64,000 nt of DNA from Pannonibacter tanglangensis (GCF_009915685.1 NZ_JAABLP010000002.1); one strand, 5' to 3'; counted from the first letter of the stretch, positions 23,342 through 33,124 are shown. The notes: a model not told the origin generated them from the letters alone. Program-made: numbers and translations.

Positions 23342-26300
23342 GTGACGCCGAGCGAGAGGATAACCCTGACTTTGTTGATGTTTGTGAGGCAAGCGTATGA
23401 GTTCGCCTCGTCCCGGGGCGCCGCAGCCGCCCGGCTTCTGCCGGGGAGGGCGCGGACCCGGTTTGCCCGGCTGCTGGCGGCCGGCCTCGCGCTCCAGATC
23501 CTTCTCGTTCCGCTCTTCCTGTCGCTTGCCCTGCGGACCGCGCAGGCCGAGAACCTCGCCATCGTCGAGCTGCAGGCCAAGGCCGAGGAAGGCTATGGCC
23601 GTCTCATCCTGACCTTCAAGGACAAGACGCTGCTGCCGCATTACGATGCGACGGTTACCAGCGGCGTCCTGCGCATCGCCTTTGAAGAGCCGATCGCCAT
23701 CAGCGTTGACGATGTTCCCCTGCAGCTGCGCGACTACATCGCCGTTGCCCGGCGCGACCCGGATGGCACGGCGATCCGCTTTGCGCTCAAGGACAAGTTC
23801 CGCATCAACACGCTGGAGGCCGGCGAGAAGCTGTTCGTCGACATCCTTCCTGCCAACTGGCAGGGTCTGCCCCCGGGGCTGCCCGATGATGTCGTGCGCG
23901 AGCTTGCCCGCCGCGCCGAGGAGGCGATGCGCCAGGTGCGCGCGCTGGAACAGGCCCGGCTGAAGGCGGAGGAGGGGCCGCGCGTGGACCTGCGCATCGG
24001 CGAGCACCCGACCTTCACCCGGCTTGTCTTCGACTGGACCGTGCAGTTCGACACCTCCTTCGTCCGCGAGGACGACATCGTGCGGGTGACCTTCAACCAG
24101 GCGGCCCAGCTCGACGTCAGCCGCTTGCGCGCCAACCTGCCGCCCGGCGTGGTCGATGCGACCTCGTTCCTCGATGGTGGCAAGCTGAAGTTCCTGATGC
24201 GCATCGACCCGACGGTCGATATCCGCGCCTTCCGGGAAGAACAGACCTATGTCATCGACATCACGCCGACCGAGAGCCGCGCGACCGATCCGGTCAATGC
24301 CGCAATCGGCGAGGCGTTGAACGGTCGCCCGCAAGGGGCTCAGCAGCTGATCGTTGCCCCGGCGACGCGGCGCGAGGACCAGCCGCCGGCGCCGGTCGAT
24401 CCGGCCGCCGCTGCCCCTGCAGCTCCCGCGCCTGCGCCCGGCGGTGGCCCGCCGGGTGGAACCTTCGGCCAGCCCGAAACCGCGCCGCGTCCCGGCGCCG
24501 AAGGGCCGCAGGTCGAACCGCTTCCCGTTCTGGCTGATGCCGGGCCTGTCGCAGGTCCGGCCTTTGCGCTTCCGCGCGCCAAGCCCGGAACGAGCACGCC
24601 CGCGCCGGTGCAGATGGCCGCCGGCACCGTGCTTCCCGAGGGCGGCGACCCCTCGACGGTCGGTTCGGTGGCCTTCATGCCCCCGGCCGCCGAGGCCGCG
24701 CCGGCGATCCAGGTGGCCGAGACTGCCACCGGCACGCCGGCCCGCGAGCCGCGCGTGCTTGGCGCCCAGAAGGACTTCGGCGACCGCATCATCAATGCCA
24801 TTCCGCTGGATCCGATGCCGTTTTCCGGATCGCCGAGCGTGCAGGCAAGCGATCAGGGCGAGCCGCAGCCGCGCGTGCTGCAGGGTGTCGAGATCCCGCA
24901 GGCGATTGACCTGCGACAGGCCGGGCCGTCTCCCAGCCAGGATCCCTGGCGCGCGCAGGGCGGAGCGCCGACCCCGGAGCCGCGCTCCGTCCTGCCGACC
25001 CCCGAGCCTTCGCCGGAAAGCCTGCCGGTCGATGCGGCCAACGAGGTGCGCAACTTCGTTGCCGCCGAGGCACGGCGTATCGGCAACACGGTGCGCGTGG
25101 TCTTCCCGTTCCGCGAGCCCGTTGCCACCGCGGTGTTCCGCCGCAACGATTCGATCTGGATGCTGTTCGACACCACCGCGACCATCGACATCCGGGCGAT
25201 CCGCTCGGCGCTGGCCGATGTGGCCACCGGCATCGAGATGAAGGAGTTCCCGGACCATCAGGCGCTCAGGGTCGATGTGGTCTCCTCGGCGCTGGCGACC
25301 GTGGGGGCGGATGGCAATGCCTGGAACCTGGTTGTGGGCGACATGATTGTCGAACCGACCCGTCCGCTGGCCATCGAACGCAACGTGCGCTCCGACGGTG
25401 GCAGCGTGCTGCGCATTCCCTTCCAGCAGCCGCAGAAAATCCGGACGCTGACCGATCCCTTCGTCGGGGACCAGATCGTGGTGGTGACCGGCTTCGGTCC
25501 GGCGCGCGGGCTGCTGAAGCCGCAGAAGTTCGTCGACCTGGAGACACTGGCCTCGGCGCATGGCGTGGCCGTCGTGCCGCAGACCGACGGGTTCAAGCCG
25601 GAGCTGGCCGGTGACGACATCATTCTCCAGCGCGAACAGGGGCTGACCCTGTCGAACGGCAACCAGCGCGGCTCGCGCGTCCTCAACACGATCGTCGATC
25701 CGAACCAGCCGAACTACGTGGACTTCACCAGCCTCACCACCAAGGACGAGGAGGAGTTCATGAAACGGCGCATGGAGCTGGAAACGGCCCTGACCAACGC
25801 GCCGGAGGAGCGCCGCCGGGCGCCGCGCATGGATCTGGCTCGTTTCTTCCTCGCGCATCTCCTGCCCTACGAAGCGCTCGGCATGATGCAGCTGGCCCTC
25901 GAGGAGGATCCGGCTCTTGCGGAGGAGAGCGCGTTCAACCTGATGATGGGCGCGGCCCAGACCCTGGCCGCGCGTCCTGATCAGGCCTATCCGCATCTCA
26001 ACCGGCCGGATCTGAAGAACAGCCCCGATGCGGCGGTGTGGCAGACCATTGTCGAGGTGGCGCTCGGCAACTGGCCGGGTGCCCGCATTTCCATGCCACG
26101 TGGCCGGGCCGTGATCGGCAACTATCCCGTCAGCATCCAGGCGGAGTTCAACATCGCCGCCGCACAGGCAATGGTGGAGCTGAACGACTTCGGCATGGCC
26201 AATGCCATTCTCGCGGAAATCGAGCCGAGCCTGATCTCGCCGGTCCAGGCGGCCCGTTACGACCTTCTGCGCGGCCGGGTTGCCGACGCATCCGGCCGGT

Positions 26301-27448
26301 CGCTCGAGGCGCTGACGGCGTTCGACCTGGTGGCCCGCACCGACGACCGGCCGCGGGCGGCGGAGGCGACCTACCGGGCGCTGCGCATCCGCCACCGGGA
26401 CGGCGAGCTGACGACCGAGCAGACCGTGGACGAGCTGGCGACGCTGGCAACCTGGTGGCGCGGCGACGAGGTGGAACTGAGGACACTGCGCTTCCTCGCC
26501 CAGCTCCAGGCCGAGCGCGGCAATTACCGCGAGGCCTTCGAGGCGATGAAGCTGGCGGTCCAGTCGGATTCCGAATCCGAGACCACGCGCCTGCTGCAGG
26601 AAGAGATGAACGCGCTCTTCGCCAACCTGTTCCTGAACGGCAAGGCGAACGAGATGCCCGCCGTCAAGGCGCTGGCCCTGTTCTATGACTTCCGCGAAAT
26701 GACGCCGCCCGGACGGCAGGGCGACGAGATGGTGCGCGGCCTAGCCAAGCGTCTCGTGGAGGTGGAACTTCTTGATCAGGCTGCCGAGCTGCTGCAGCAC
26801 CAGGTGGACAACCGGCTGAAGGGGGCCGCGCGATCGCAGATCGCTGCCGATCTCGCCGCCATCTATCTGATGGACCGCAAGCCGGAGCGGGCACTGGCGG
26901 TGCTGAACCGGACCCGCCAGGCGAACCTGCCTTCGACCCTCGACCGCCAGCGCAACATCGTCGAGGCGCGGGCGCTCACGGAAAGCGGACGTCCGGATCT
27001 GGCGCTGGAACTGGTGCGCAACATGCGCGGCGCGGAAGTGGACCGGCTGCGCGCCGACACCTTCTGGGCGGCGCAGAGCTGGCGCGAGGCGGGGGACCAG
27101 CTGGAGGCCATGTATGGCTCGCGCTGGTCGGACAACATTCCGCTGGAACAGATCGAGCGCAACGACATCCTCAAGGCGGGGATCGCCTACTCGCTGGCCG
27201 GCGACCAGCTCAGCCTCGACCGCCTGCGGACGAAGTACCTCCCGAAAATGTCGGACAGCCCGGAAGCCTTTGCCTTCGACGTGGTCACGCGTCCGATCGA
27301 GGCACAGGGCGTGGAGTTTCTGGAGGTCGCGCGCGGCCTTGCCGCCATCGACACGCTCAGCACCTTCATGGAAGAGTATCGCCGCCAGTACATGAGCCCG
27401 GAGCCGGGCGGCGAGTCCATGGCCAACGCCCAGACCGGCAACGGCTGA
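23342..27448 (+). CDS. Large exported AMIN-like/TPR protein of the fliL-fliM operon
   Basis: A 1368-residue protein without an established name. The GTG start at 23342 (or ATG at 23378) leads to a signal sequence (LAAGLALQILLVPLFLSLAL, about 46-65, cleavage after TAQA). At least three beta-rich AMIN-like units follow (about 75-175, 213-315 and 569-690), joined by a Pro/Ala linker (about 335-560). Residues 806-1350 are TPR-like helical repeats (for example DLLRGRVADASGRSLEALTA). AMIN domains often bind cell-wall glycans, so a periplasmic scaffold at the motor is a reasonable guess. It is last in the operon, 62 bases after motE, and convergent with fliP. Confidence 0.7.
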   Translation: MTPSERITLTLLMFVRQAYEFASSRGAAAARLLPGRARTRFARLLAAGLALQILLVPLFLSLALRTAQAENLAIVELQAKAEEGYGRLILTFKDKTLLPHYDATVTSGVLRIAFEEPIAISVDDVPLQLRDYIAVARRDPDGTAIRFALKDKFRINTLEAGEKLFVDILPANWQGLPPGLPDDVVRELARRAEEAMRQVRALEQARLKAEEGPRVDLRIGEHPTFTRLVFDWTVQFDTSFVREDDIVRVTFNQAAQLDVSRLRANLPPGVVDATSFLDGGKLKFLMRIDPTVDIRAFREEQTYVIDITPTESRATDPVNAAIGEALNGRPQGAQQLIVAPATRREDQPPAPVDPAAAAPAAPAPAPGGGPPGGTFGQPETAPRPGAEGPQVEPLPVLADAGPVAGPAFALPRAKPGTSTPAPVQMAAGTVLPEGGDPSTVGSVAFMPPAAEAAPAIQVAETATGTPAREPRVLGAQKDFGDRIINAIPLDPMPFSGSPSVQASDQGEPQPRVLQGVEIPQAIDLRQAGPSPSQDPWRAQGGAPTPEPRSVLPTPEPSPESLPVDAANEVRNFVAAEARRIGNTVRVVFPFREPVATAVFRRNDSIWMLFDTTATIDIRAIRSALADVATGIEMKEFPDHQALRVDVVSSALATVGADGNAWNLVVGDMIVEPTRPLAIERNVRSDGGSVLRIPFQQPQKIRTLTDPFVGDQIVVVTGFGPARGLLKPQKFVDLETLASAHGVAVVPQTDGFKPELAGDDIILQREQGLTLSNGNQRGSRVLNTIVDPNQPNYVDFTSLTTKDEEEFMKRRMELETALTNAPEERRRAPRMDLARFFLAHLLPYEALGMMQLALEEDPALAEESAFNLMMGAAQTLAARPDQAYPHLNRPDLKNSPDAAVWQTIVEVALGNWPGARISMPRGRAVIGNYPVSIQAEFNIAAAQAMVELNDFGMANAILAEIEPSLISPVQAARYDLLRGRVADASGRSLEALTAFDLVARTDDRPRAAEATYRALRIRHRDGELTTEQTVDELATLATWWRGDEVELRTLRFLAQLQAERGNYREAFEAMKLAVQSDSESETTRLLQEEMNALFANLFLNGKANEMPAVKALALFYDFREMTPPGRQGDEMVRGLAKRLVEVELLDQAAELLQHQVDNRLKGAARSQIAADLAAIYLMDRKPERALAVLNRTRQANLPSTLDRQRNIVEARALTESGRPDLALELVRNMRGAEVDRLRADTFWAAQSWREAGDQLEAMYGSRWSDNIPLEQIERNDILKAGIAYSLAGDQLSLDRLRTKYLPKMSDSPEAFAFDVVTRPIEAQGVEFLEVARGLAAIDTLSTFMEEYRRQYMSPEPGGESMANAQTGNG

Positions 27449-27535
27449 CCGGTCGCTGGACCGAAGCCCGGACAGGCAAGCGGATGCAGAGGCGCCGTCG
27501 CCGCGTCCGGACAGGCCGGGCGGCGGCGGCGGAAG

Positions 27536-28333
27536 CTATCCCCCGGTTCCGAAACTTCGGACCAGACTGCCGGCGACCAGGGCCCATCCATCCACCAGCA
27601 CGAAGAAGATCAGCTTGAACGGCAGCGAGATCACCACGGGCGGAAGCATCATCATGCCCATCGACATCAGGATCGAGGCGATCACGAGGTCGATGATCAG
27701 GAAGGGCAGGTAGAGCAGGAAGCCGATCTCGAAGGCCCGACGCAGCTCGCTGATCATGAAGGCCGGGATCAGCACATGCAGCGAGAGTTCCTCGGGCGTC
27801 TCCGGCGCCGGCTGGCCCGACAGCTCCTGAAACAGCATCAGGTCCTTCTCGCGCACCTGGGAGCGCATGAAGACATGGAACGGTTCGGACGCGCGCTCGA
27901 AGGCCTGATCAAACTCGATAGAGCCTTCCACCAGCGGCCGGACGCCTTCGTTGTAGGCCACCTGGATGGTCGGTGCCATGACGAAGGCGGTGAGGAACAT
28001 CGCCAGCGAGATCATCACCGAATTGGGCGGTGCCGTCTGCAGGCCGATGGCCGAGCGCAGCAGCGACAGCACGACGACGATGCGGGTGAAGCTCGTCACC
28101 ATGATCAGGATCGAGGGCGCAAGGCTCAGGACCGTCAGCAACGCGACGAGCTGGACCGCCCGCTCCGTGACGGTCGTGCCTTCACCGAACCCGATGGTGA
28201 TCTGCTGGGCCTCGGCTCCACCGAGCCCGAGCAGGAGAACCGCGAGGCCCGTCAGGGCCAGGCGGACAGGGGGGGCAGCTCCGCGCCAGAGGCTTCTGCC
28301 AGCCGGCGCGGCGCTGACGGTCCGCGCCGTCAT
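27536..28333 (-). CDS. fliP: Flagellar export gate protein FliP
   Basis: A 265-residue inner-membrane protein with a signal-like N-terminus, then the FliP signature regions (SLAPSILIMVTSFTRIVVVL; LRSAIGLQTAPPNSVMISLA; FQVGFLLYLPFLIIDLV-type helix, here FEIGFLLYLPFLIIDLVIAS) and PPVVISLPFKLIFFVLVDGW. FliP forms the core of the type III export gate with FliQ and FliR. Its ATG overlaps the fliO stop by four bases. fliQ and fliR are 4 kb away in a separate operon. Confidence 0.96.
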   Translation of the reverse strand: MTARTVSAAPAGRSLWRGAAPPVRLALTGLAVLLLGLGGAEAQQITIGFGEGTTVTERAVQLVALLTVLSLAPSILIMVTSFTRIVVVLSLLRSAIGLQTAPPNSVMISLAMFLTAFVMAPTIQVAYNEGVRPLVEGSIEFDQAFERASEPFHVFMRSQVREKDLMLFQELSGQPAPETPEELSLHVLIPAFMISELRRAFEIGFLLYLPFLIIDLVIASILMSMGMMMLPPVVISLPFKLIFFVLVDGWALVAGSLVRSFGTGG

Positions 28334-30423
28334 TTCCGTCCTTGCACGCCGATCTCGGAGAGAAGGCGCGCCATCTCCTCCTCGATCGCGTTGACACCGG
28401 CCTCGTCGCGGTTCGCCGGAGCCGGGCTGACCTCCACGGCCGGCGCCCGGCCCGGGGCCTGCAGCGGCGCCACATCGGGTGCCGCGCTTTCGCCCGCAGG
28501 CTGGCTCACGGCCGCGACCAGATCCGCCGGGCTGAGCCGGATCTCCGGGATCACCTGCGCGGCCGGTGTCGGCTGGGCCGCCACGGTAACGACGGGCGGG
28601 GTCTGGGTCTGCGCCAGCGGCTGGGCCACCGGTTCCGCATCGAGCGGCGGCGCGACGGTCAGCTCGGCCAGCGTCGCGGCCTCAGCCACCGACTGTGTCG
28701 CGGCTGCGCGCGGTTCGGGACGCAACACGTCAAAGATGTCATCACTGGCGCCATCGTTGCCCACCTCCGCCTCGACCCCGGTCGCAGCTGCGACGGCGGC
28801 CGGGGCGGCAGCGCCGAGCGGCGTCAGCCGGACCTCGGACGAGATCGCCGGCGCGGCGGGAGTTGCCTGCACCTGGGCCGGAGACTGTGCCGGAGACTGG
28901 GCCAATGTCTCGGTCGATGACTGGGCTTGAGACTGGACCTGTGCCGGACCGACCGGAGCGGCGACGCTGGTCGACGCCGGTGCCGGCGGTGTCAGGCGGA
29001 CCTCGCCGATCGCGGCGGGACGTGGCTGGGGCGGCGTCTGCAGCGACACGGCAGGCGCGGCTGCAACCGGCTCGACGGTCTGCCCCGCCTGGGCCGCGCT
29101 GTCGGCTCCGGCCTGCGGACGCGGCTGGGCCGGGAAGCCGGCAAATCCGCGCACGGTCGGGGCAGAGGTCTGCACGGGTGCAGCCTGCGGCTGAGGCTGT
29201 GCGGCCTGGGCGGCAGCCTGAGGCTGCGGCTGTGTCACCTGGGCGGCAGCCTGCGGCTGCGCCGGGCTCCGGACGTCCGGAGCCGGCGCCTGTGGCGCTG
29301 CTGCATCCGCAGCCTTCACCTCAGCGCCGGCGCTGGTGTCGGCCGGCGCGGACTGTGCGGCAAGCGCATTCGGGTAGGCCGTGCGGGCGCGGGCGGCAGG
29401 ACCGGAGGAGGGCGGCGTCAGCTGACGCTTGACCTCCGGCTCCTGCACCGGGGCGGTGCGCTCGCTCGACCGCGAGAGGCTGCGCGCGAGATCGGCGACG
29501 GCCGCGCCGGCCGCCGCCACGGACGAGCCTGCCTTCGACGTGAGGCTGGATGCTGCGGCGGCGAGGCCTTCCGTCGCCCGGACGGCCGCGCGGGATGTTT
29601 CCTGCTGCGACTGGACCTGGGACTGGGCCTGGGCTTGCGACGGGGCCATGGCGGCTGCCTGGGGCGCCGCGACCGATGGGGCACTCGCCGGGCGCGGCGC
29701 GGGCTGCGGTGCCCCCTGCGGGTCCGGGGCAACCCGGCGCAGCGGTTCGGTCAGGGCGGCGATGCGCGGGCGCAGGGACTTGACGTTGTCCGCGCTGTCC
29801 GGGTCCTGCGGCGCCTCCTCGATGCGCGGGGTCGTGCTGCGGCCGCGCAGCGCGGCAAGCGCGGCTTCCTGCGGGCTCTGGCGCAGCGAGGACGCGCGTG
29901 CAGCCGGGGCGGGCGCGACCGGCGCCACGGGCTCGACCGGCTGCGGCGCACTCATCTGCGGCTGCGGCGGCAATCCGGCGGCCGCAGCGACCGGCTGCGG
30001 TGCAACCGGCTGCGGCGCCCAGCCCTGCTGGGCCGCGTAGGGATCACTCTCGCCCTCGTAGGGCGGCGTGCCGTACTGCGGTCCGACCTGGGCCTGACGC
30101 GGATAGCTTGCCGAGACCGGCGTGCCCCGGACGATCGCCTGTTCGACCACGACATCGGTCGGGCCGCCGACGAGGATCAGGTGCTCGACGTTGTCACGGC
30201 GCACCAGCAGCAGGCGACGGCGCGTGTCGATGTGCATCGCGTCCATGACGGCGATGCGTGGCTGCCGGTTGCGTCCGGTGGCAATCCGGTTCCCGGTCAG
30301 CTGACGCAGGACAAAAAGCACGAGGCCGATGAGACCGAACACAATGGCAAGGGCGATGATGAAGGACATCGCCTTCGCGATTCCTTCGCCCACGCCAAAT
30401 GTTTCCGCGATCCATTCGTACAT
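28330..30423 (-). CDS. fliO: FliO with a very long Ala/Pro/Gln-rich C-terminal extension
   Basis: A 697-residue protein starting MYEWIAETFGVGEGIAKAMS (AGAGG-type ribosome site GAAGAGG upstream). Residues 1-100 are FliO: a TM helix at about 18-40 and a compact domain (MDAMHIDTRRRLLLVRRDNV, HLILVGGPTDVVVE). The remaining ~590 residues are low complexity, rich in Ala, Pro and Gln, with Q-P-x-A-A-A-Q repeats (about 490-560), and end in a short conserved-looking acidic helix. Enterobacterial FliO is about 120 residues. FliO helps FliP assemble. The frame is open upstream to 30801, but no start there has family support. Confidence 0.85.
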   Translation of the reverse strand: MYEWIAETFGVGEGIAKAMSFIIALAIVFGLIGLVLFVLRQLTGNRIATGRNRQPRIAVMDAMHIDTRRRLLLVRRDNVEHLILVGGPTDVVVEQAIVRGTPVSASYPRQAQVGPQYGTPPYEGESDPYAAQQGWAPQPVAPQPVAAAAGLPPQPQMSAPQPVEPVAPVAPAPAARASSLRQSPQEAALAALRGRSTTPRIEEAPQDPDSADNVKSLRPRIAALTEPLRRVAPDPQGAPQPAPRPASAPSVAAPQAAAMAPSQAQAQSQVQSQQETSRAAVRATEGLAAAASSLTSKAGSSVAAAGAAVADLARSLSRSSERTAPVQEPEVKRQLTPPSSGPAARARTAYPNALAAQSAPADTSAGAEVKAADAAAPQAPAPDVRSPAQPQAAAQVTQPQPQAAAQAAQPQPQAAPVQTSAPTVRGFAGFPAQPRPQAGADSAAQAGQTVEPVAAAPAVSLQTPPQPRPAAIGEVRLTPPAPASTSVAAPVGPAQVQSQAQSSTETLAQSPAQSPAQVQATPAAPAISSEVRLTPLGAAAPAAVAAATGVEAEVGNDGASDDIFDVLRPEPRAAATQSVAEAATLAELTVAPPLDAEPVAQPLAQTQTPPVVTVAAQPTPAAQVIPEIRLSPADLVAAVSQPAGESAAPDVAPLQAPGRAPAVEVSPAPANRDEAGVNAIEEEMARLLSEIGVQGRK

Positions 30424-30845
30424 GCGAACCTCTTCAAGCCGTTCTGGGCCTTCGGTTTTCTGGCGACTGTCACCGGTTTCCACCGGCTGGATGCCGCAAC
30501 GGGTGCAGTGCAGATACCATCTGAAGCCGGTCAGGTATACTGTTGCTTCGCTGCGCGGAGCTTGCGCTCCGGGCGGCCGGAGCGACCCGCCGGTGCACCC
30601 GGCACCGTGAGCCGATGTCCCTGACCGCCGTCGACCGGACCTGCAGCGTGATTCTGTCCGGTTGTTAGCAAAGGTTAACACCGCGCGGCAAAAATTGCCG
30701 GGTCCGGACCTGCCGACAGGGTCGAATTTGCCGCAGAAATCCATGATTTCCACTGAAATGCGGCGGATGTTGGAAAATGCAATATGCAGTCGATTAACCA
30801 TTCGTTAACGATTTGACCGGCAACACTTGCCTAATCCGTTAACAA
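30424..30845. other. Divergent fliO/flgB regulatory spacer
   Basis: About 420 bases without a credible gene. It becomes AT-rich toward flgB and holds a CtrA box (30794-30809). Near fliO no sigma-54 or other motif was found. Confidence 0.6.
30794..30809 (+). promoter_or_regulatory. CtrA box, flgB operon
   Basis: TTAACCATTCGTTAAC is a perfect TTAA-N7-TTAAC CtrA consensus site, 50-65 bases upstream of flgB. It probably drives flgB-flgC-fliE-fliQ-fliR-flhB and perhaps cckA. Confidence 0.7.
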
Positions 30846-30857
30846 ATGGTGACTCGC

Positions 30858-31259
30858 ATGGCCTTGTCGGACCTCTCCATGTTCCGGGCGCTGAAGTCAA
30901 AGATGCACTGGCACCAGTCGCGCCAGAGCGTCCTGTCTGAAAACGTCGCCAATGCGGACACCCCCGGTTACCGGGCGAAGGACATGAAGGCCTTCGATCT
31001 CGACAAGCTGGAGAGCACCGGAAGCGAGGGGCTCTCGACGGCCAGGACGCAGGCCAGCCACCTGCAGGGCTTCATGTCGGCGTCGTCGAACCGGGAAACG
31101 CGCATCGAGACCTTCGAGATCACGCCCGACGGAAACAGCGTGTCGCTCGAAGAGCAGATGATGATGGTGACGGCCAACCAGATGGACTACCAGGCCGTGA
31201 CCACCCTCTACACCAAGAGCATCGGGCTCATCCGCACCGCCCTCGGCAAGACGGCGTAA
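30858..31259 (+). CDS. flgB: Proximal rod protein FlgB
   Basis: A 133-residue rod protein (MALSDLSMFRALKSKMHWHQ; SENVANADTPGYRAKDM). The ATG at 30858 is chosen because GGTGA lies six bases upstream; the ATG at 30846 would add four residues and has no ribosome site. It is the first structural gene of the class II operon behind the CtrA box. Confidence 0.93.
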   Translation: MALSDLSMFRALKSKMHWHQSRQSVLSENVANADTPGYRAKDMKAFDLDKLESTGSEGLSTARTQASHLQGFMSASSNRETRIETFEITPDGNSVSLEEQMMMVTANQMDYQAVTTLYTKSIGLIRTALGKTA

Positions 31260-31271
31260 GGGAGGCATGCC

Positions 31272-31682
31272 ATGGATCTGGTCAAGTCGCTTTTCATTTC
31301 CGCCTCGGGCCTGAAGGCCCAGAACGGGCGCATCCGCGTGATCGCGGAAAACATCGCCAACGCCGATTCCGTCGGCCGGACCCCGGACGAGGATCCCTAC
31401 CGGCGCAAGATCCCGACCTTCAAGAACGAGTTCGACCGCGAGCTGCAGGCGGAGATCGTCGCGCTCGGTCGCATCGAGGAGGACCGGTCGCAGTTTCCGA
31501 CCCGCTACGAGCCCGGCCATCCGGCCGCCGACGCGGAAGGCAACGTGCGGATGCCGAACGTCAGCTCGCTGGTGGAGAGCGTCGACATGCGCGAGGCGCA
31601 GCGCTCCTACGAGGCCAACCTGAACGTCATCGAAGCCACCCGCCGGATGCTCCAGCGCACCATCGACATCCTGCGTGGCTGA
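31272..31682 (+). CDS. flgC: Proximal rod protein FlgC
   Basis: A 136-residue rod protein with FlgC landmarks: SASGLKAQNGRIRVIAENIA, NADSVGRTPDEDPYRRK and the C-terminal RSYEANLNVIEATRRMLQRT. Spacing of 12 bases from flgB with GGGAGGC upstream. Normal family length. Confidence 0.95.
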   Translation: MDLVKSLFISASGLKAQNGRIRVIAENIANADSVGRTPDEDPYRRKIPTFKNEFDRELQAEIVALGRIEEDRSQFPTRYEPGHPAADAEGNVRMPNVSSLVESVDMREAQRSYEANLNVIEATRRMLQRTIDILRG

Positions 31683-31710
31683 GTGCCCCGCGTCCTGAGG
31701 AGGAACAGTC

Positions 31711-32022
31711 ATGTCCATTCCCTCGATTGCCGCCAATGCCTACCAGAACATGGCGCGCATGACCCAGCCGGTCGCCGCCGAGACGGCGGTCGACCCTGTT
31801 GCCGGCGCGGACTTCGGCGGCATGGTTCGTGATGCCGTCAACAACGTCGTGGACAATGGTCAGAAGGCCAACGACATGGCCCTCGGCCTGGTGCAGGGCA
31901 AGGCGGATGTGGTCGACGTGGTGACCGCGATCGCCGAGACGGAAGTGGCCCTGGAGACCATGGTCACCGTGCGCGACCGGGTGATCGCGGCCTACGAGGA
32001 AATCATGCGGATGCCGATCTGA
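31711..32022 (+). CDS. fliE: MS ring-rod junction protein FliE
   Basis: A 103-residue FliE (DFGGMVRDAVNNVVDNGQKA; VDVVTAIAETEVALETMVTV; RVIAAYEEIMRMPI). It links the MS ring to the rod and is the first axial protein exported. GAGGAG precedes the start. Confidence 0.95.
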   Translation: MSIPSIAANAYQNMARMTQPVAAETAVDPVAGADFGGMVRDAVNNVVDNGQKANDMALGLVQGKADVVDVVTAIAETEVALETMVTVRDRVIAAYEEIMRMPI

Positions 32023-32061
32023 GCGGCAACCGGAGCAGCTTTCTGGCGCAGGACGACAGGC

Positions 32062-32328
32062 ATGACCGGACCTGAAGTGATGGACGTGGCGCGCGAGGGC
32101 GTCTGGACCCTTGTGCTGCTGGCGGCGCCGACCATGGTCGTCGGCCTGCTGGTCGGCCTTGTCATCGCCCTGTTCCAGGCCCTGACCCAGATCCAGGAAA
32201 TGACGCTTGTCTTCGTGCCGAAGATCCTCGCCATCTTCATAACGATGGTGCTGACAATGCCCTTCATGGGCAGCCTGCTCAGCGCCTTCATGAACCGGAT
32301 CAGCGAGCTGATCCTGCTGACCGGCTGA
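32062..32328 (+). CDS. fliQ: Flagellar export gate protein FliQ
   Basis: An 88-residue, two-TM protein of normal length (AAPTMVVGLLVGLVIALFQA; LTQIQEMTLVFVPKILAIFI). Part of the FliPQR export gate; co-transcribed with fliR and flhB. Confidence 0.95.
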   Translation: MTGPEVMDVAREGVWTLVLLAAPTMVVGLLVGLVIALFQALTQIQEMTLVFVPKILAIFITMVLTMPFMGSLLSAFMNRISELILLTG

Positions 32329-32341
32329 GGGAGGGCGGGGC

Positions 32342-33115
32342 GTGACGCTGGAGCTGTCCTTCCTGCCCAACGTGGCCGCCATGTTCATGCTGATGTTCGC
32401 AAGGCTCGGCACCATGGTGATGCTGCTGCCGGCCCTGGGGGAATCGGCGATCCCGGTGCGCATGCGCCTGACGATCGCGCTCGGCCTCACGCTGGTCCTT
32501 TACCCTGTCGTGTCGCGGTTCTATCCGCAGGACCTGACCTCGAACATCCCGCGCCTCGGCACCTATGTGGCGGGCGAGTTCATCATCGGGTTCGCCATCG
32601 GCCTGTCGGCGCGCATGATCACCGCCACGCTGCAGATCGCCGGCACCATCATGGCCAACCAGATCGGCCTGGCCTTCGCCATGGGCGCCGACATGGTCAG
32701 CACCGGCCAGCAGGGCGCGCTGATCGGCAACTACCTGTCGATCCTCGCGGTGACGCTGGTCTTTGTCACCGACGCGCATTTTCTCGTCATCGCGGCGCTG
32801 CATGACAGCTTCACGCTGTTTCCGCCGGGCAACATCGTGCCGATCGGCGATTTCGCCAAGGTCGCGCTGGATACGTTCTCGCATATCTTCACGATCGCGG
32901 TGCGCATGAGCGCGCCGTTCATCGTCGTGGGTCTGGTCTTCTATTTCGGCCTGGGGCTGCTCAACAAGCTCATGCCGCAACTGCAGATCTTCTTCATCTC
33001 GATTCCGGTGAGCATCACCTTCGGGATCGCGCTGCTGCTGGTTCTGATCGGGACGATCATGAACTGGTATCTCGGTCACTTCACCGAGCAGCTTGGCCGG
33101 TTCACGGCGGGCTGA
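32342..33115 (+). CDS. fliR: Flagellar export gate protein FliR
   Basis: A 257-residue multi-TM protein starting at GTG (VTLELSFLPNVAAMFMLMFA) behind GGGAGGGCGGG. Conserved GEFIIGFAIGLSARMITATL and AMGADMVSTGQQGALIGNYL segments identify FliR. It sits 13 bases after fliQ and 9 bases before flhB. Confidence 0.95.
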   Translation: MTLELSFLPNVAAMFMLMFARLGTMVMLLPALGESAIPVRMRLTIALGLTLVLYPVVSRFYPQDLTSNIPRLGTYVAGEFIIGFAIGLSARMITATLQIAGTIMANQIGLAFAMGADMVSTGQQGALIGNYLSILAVTLVFVTDAHFLVIAALHDSFTLFPPGNIVPIGDFAKVALDTFSHIFTIAVRMSAPFIVVGLVFYFGLGLLNKLMPQLQIFFISIPVSITFGIALLLVLIGTIMNWYLGHFTEQLGRFTAG

Positions 33116-33124
33116 GGAGGCGCG

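Noticed and set aside
23336..26395. Minus-strand ORF of 1019 codons opposite the AMIN/TPR gene
   Set aside because: Composition is Arg/Gly/His-biased without domains. The plus-strand gene has a signal peptide, domains and operon context.
30424..30801. N-terminal extension of FliO to 30801
   Set aside because: The extra codons cover an AT-rich regulatory spacer and lack family similarity; the ATG at 30423 gives a typical FliO start.
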